Source of the DNA: Bordetella genomosp. 10
GTDB lineage: Bacteria > Pseudomonadota > Gammaproteobacteria > Burkholderiales > Burkholderiaceae_B
DNA: 64,000 nt
Reading direction: 5' to 3'
Assembly (NCBI RefSeq): GCF_002261225.1
Contig: NZ_NEVM01000002.1
Location: 1,240,001-1,304,000 of the forward strand
Part shown: one piece after another, positions 61,077-64,000 of the stretch
Numbering within the stretch: the stretch's first letter is position 1
How the letters are laid out: each line of letters begins with the position of its first letter
Notes under the pieces: model-generated
Database searches by the model: none
What the model saw: only the letters and a program-made list of their open reading frames with translations
Told to the model about the DNA's origin: nothing
Translations under genes and position numbers: made by a program

Positions 61077-61481
61077 GTGAAGAATTTCGGTAAACGGGTG
61101 CGCGAGGCACGCCTGCGCTATGGCTGGACCCAGAAAACCCTGGCCGGCGCCAGCGGGCTGGCGCAAAGCGCCATCGGCAATTATGAAAGCGGGCAGCGGA
61201 CCATACCTTCCGGCGCGGCGCTGATGAAGCTGGCCCAGGCCCTGAACGTTTCCGCCGTGTGGCTCAGCAGCGGCGAGGGTCCCATGGAAATCGGCGCGGC
61301 CGCCGCCAAGCCCGCCGCGCCCGCGCCCCGGGCCGCCAGGCGCGCTGCCACGGCCTCCCCGGCGGAATGGCCGTTCCAGACCGTGCCCTATGCACGGTTC
61401 CGCCAGCTTTCCGCCGCCGACAAGATGCTGCTGGAATCGCTGGTCTACACCTTCATCCGGTCTCGCAGCGGCAAGGAGTGA
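61077..61481 (+). CDS. XRE/CI-like helix-turn-helix regulator
   Basis: 134 residues from the GTG at 61077 (AAAGGA five to six bases upstream); an ATG two codons earlier has no spacing for a ribosome-binding site. N-terminal XRE domain ~1-65 (KRVREARLRYGWTQKTLAGASGLAQSAIGNYESGQRTIPSGAALMKLAQALNV) of the phage CI type, ending in the typical WLSSGEGPME. An Ala/Pro/Arg linker (~75-100) leads to a short C-terminal segment (ADKMLLESLVYTFIRSR). There is no LexA-type peptidase domain. Palindromes of the kind bound by such proteins lie downstream (61557-61589) and in the tviB-tviD region, so it may control the capsule genes. A domesticated phage repressor origin is plausible. Confidence 0.88.
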   Translation: MKNFGKRVREARLRYGWTQKTLAGASGLAQSAIGNYESGQRTIPSGAALMKLAQALNVSAVWLSSGEGPMEIGAAAAKPAAPAPRAARRAATASPAEWPFQTVPYARFRQLSAADKMLLESLVYTFIRSRSGKE

Positions 61482-61556
61482 ACGCTGCTAGAAGTGTCTT
61501 TAAGGTTGCAAAATGCAAACCGCGAGCCAATAGGCTGGAAAAAATCCGGTTCTCGA

Positions 61557-61568
61557 TCACAATTATGT
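61557..61568. promoter_or_regulatory. Imperfect ACACAATTGTGT-like site
   Basis: TCACAATTATGT, matching 10 of 12 positions of the perfect site that starts 21 bp further on. It lies in the 303-bp AT-rich gap 61482-61784, which holds no convincing gene. Confidence 0.45.
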
Positions 61569-61577
61569 ATAGATAAA

Positions 61578-61589
61578 ACACAATTGTGT
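61578..61589. promoter_or_regulatory. Perfect ACACAATTGTGT operator palindrome
   Basis: Together with its flanks (61575-61592, AAAACACAATTGTGTTTT) this is a perfect 18-bp palindrome. It differs from the two capsule-region copies only at one central base. It sits between the XRE gene and the hypothetical gene at 61785. Confidence 0.65.
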
Positions 61590-61784
61590 TTTTGCGATAT
61601 CTATTTATCGGTATATTTCGCCCAGTATTGAAAAATCCTCGAGCGCGTTGAGGTCCGGTGGGAAAGACAACGCTCGCGCGGCCGCGCCGAATGCCATGCA
61701 TTCGCGCCGGACTCGCAGGCGAACGCCGGGGCCGGACGTCAGCCGCAGCTCGATCCCGCACGCCACGGAAACTCTGACGGTGTC

Positions 61785-62114
61785 ATGGAAGACTTGACTA
61801 GCAAACGGAATGGAAGCACTTACAAGCGATTTGATAGGACCGTTTATGAAGTCGCCCGTGAGCACAAGATCGACGCGCTTCCGCTTCTCGACGCATTGGA
61901 ATTCTCGCGCTCCATTGCCTCGGGAGTCGGTTCGCTGCTGCTCATCCTGCGCGCGCAGGACGACGACGAAGCGGACGACTCCGGCGCGAACGGCCGTTTC
62001 GACCGCGCGCAGATCGACGACCTGCTCTCGCTCTGCATTACCTCCCTGGACCTGCTGAATTCGAAGATCGAAGCCGTGGCGGACTTGATGACCGCGCGCT
62101 ACGGCTTGCAATAG
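61785..62114 (+). CDS. Small hypothetical protein
   Basis: 109 residues, not recognised. It is acidic and largely helical, with an amphipathic C-terminal helix (DDLLSLCITSLDLLNSKIEAVADLM, ~78-103) suited to dimerization, and no signal peptide or membrane segment. Codon use becomes GC-rich at third positions after the first ~30 codons, supporting a real gene, but the ribosome-binding site is weak. It lies ~196 bp downstream of the perfect ACACAATTGTGT palindrome and may belong to the XRE regulon. Confidence 0.5.
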   Translation: MEDLTSKRNGSTYKRFDRTVYEVAREHKIDALPLLDALEFSRSIASGVGSLLLILRAQDDDEADDSGANGRFDRAQIDDLLSLCITSLDLLNSKIEAVADLMTARYGLQ

Positions 62115-62183
62115 CCCTTCGATCCAGTCTTCCGCCGCGCCGGTCTCCGGCATCCGCAATGCGGGTGTCGAGCGCTTGCCCGG

Positions 62184-62200
62184 ACACTCCCCGGGGGTGT
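62184..62200. promoter_or_regulatory. Candidate FrmR operator
   Basis: ACACTCCCCGGGGGTGT, a near-perfect 17-bp dyad 11 bp upstream of the frmR ATG. It has the G/C-run centre typical of CsoR/FrmR-family sites and fits autorepression of frmR-frmA. Confidence 0.5.
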
Positions 62201-62211
62201 AGTATTCGCCC

Positions 62212-63671
<1,460 letters not shown>

Positions 63672-63709
63672 GGTCAGGACCTAAACTCTAAGCGCGCCCC
63701 ACGCGCCGC

Positions 63710-63752
63710 GCCCCGGAAACCGGCCTTCCGTCGGCTGCCGGGGCGTTTTTGC
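63710..63752 (+). terminator. Intrinsic terminator after frmA
   Basis: Stem CGCCCCGG (63710-63717) pairing with CCGGGGCG (63739-63746), with a structured loop, followed by five Ts. Confidence 0.8.
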
Positions 63753-63799
63753 ATCATCGGGCGTGGCCCTGCACCCGCTCTGTCCGCCCTACCCGCCCG

Positions 63800-64000
63800 C
63801 TACCAGCTATAGCGGTATCCCACCTGCCCGAAGACGCCCTTCCTGTCGGATCCATCCAGGCTCTTGGTGAACTTGATGGCGGCATAGAGCTGGCTGCCCT
63901 TTCCGATGCTCTCGTTCAGGCCGAAACCCAGTTCGCCCCAGGTGCGGCTGAAATTCGGCCGCAGGGACGCCCCGTCCACCGATACCGCCTTGGCCGGCAC
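63800..64000 (-). CDS. Autotransporter beta-barrel, C-terminal fragment (runs off right edge)
   Basis: 66 residues visible, continuing beyond base 64000; the apparent GTG at the edge is not a start. The sequence (FSRTWGELGFGLNESIGKGSQLYAAIKFTKSLDG, ending VGYRYSW) matches the last strands of an autotransporter barrel, with an aromatic C-terminal residue. It is a second autotransporter, unrelated in detail to the one at 33141, and convergent with frmA. Confidence 0.8.
   Translation of the reverse strand: MPAKAVSVDGASLRPNFSRTWGELGFGLNESIGKGSQLYAAIKFTKSLDGSDRKGVFGQVGYRYSW

Overview
The window comes from a GC-rich betaproteobacterium, most likely Alcaligenaceae (Bordetella/Achromobacter-like). 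The basis is very high GC at third codon positions, a Bug-type tripartite-tricarboxylate receptor, large classical autotransporters and a Vi-antigen-type capsule locus. The species cannot be named from sequence alone.

Region 1 (1-29.8 kb) is an iron-acquisition island. A plus-strand operon, cut by the left edge, encodes a nonribosomal peptide synthetase ending in a condensation (C) domain, a stand-alone SyrP/DelD-like dioxygenase, an adenylation-carrier (A-T) didomain protein and a 3263-residue trimodular synthetase. Specificity residues read by eye give ...-Ser-Gly-Asp(beta-OH)-Thr-Gly-X. A convergent minus-strand set encodes a FecI-type sigma factor, FecR and an STN-containing TonB-dependent receptor. 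Next come a PvdQ-like periplasmic acylase, a HemS/HmuS-like protein with an apparent signal peptide, a Fur paralogue, and an unrecognised gene behind a perfect 7-1-7 palindrome resembling a Fur box. The logic is assembly, periplasmic maturation, uptake and cell-surface signalling of a peptide siderophore.

Region 2 (29.9-42.3 kb) starts with a LysR regulator divergent from a TauD-like dioxygenase and a Bug receptor. On the minus strand follow a probable EAL phosphodiesterase - pseudo-receiver winged-helix regulator - large autotransporter operon, preceded by two copies of a 22-bp palindrome, and then an orphan serine recombinase on the plus strand. A zinc alcohol dehydrogenase and a tandem universal stress protein lie divergent from a class II ribonucleotide reductase; the shared intergenic region carries FNR/ANR-like sites.

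Region 3 (44.7-61 kb) holds a UvrA2-like protein, a second winged-helix regulator paralogous to the first, and TviB, with the last two co-directional. Divergent from tviB is a seven-gene operon matching the Salmonella/Citrobacter Vi locus in order: tviD-tviE-vexA-vexB-vexC-vexD-vexE. No tviC epimerase is present in the window, VexB has a long soluble N-terminal extension, and the VexC ATPase has lost every recognisable nucleotide-binding motif. A CI-like XRE regulator follows; ACAC-RATT-GTGT palindromes next to it recur in the tviB-tviD intergenic region.

Region 4 (61.8-64 kb) has a small hypothetical gene, frmR and frmA (glutathione-dependent formaldehyde detoxification), a terminator, and the C-terminus of another autotransporter running off the right edge. 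I saw no tRNA, rRNA, CRISPR array or insertion sequence.
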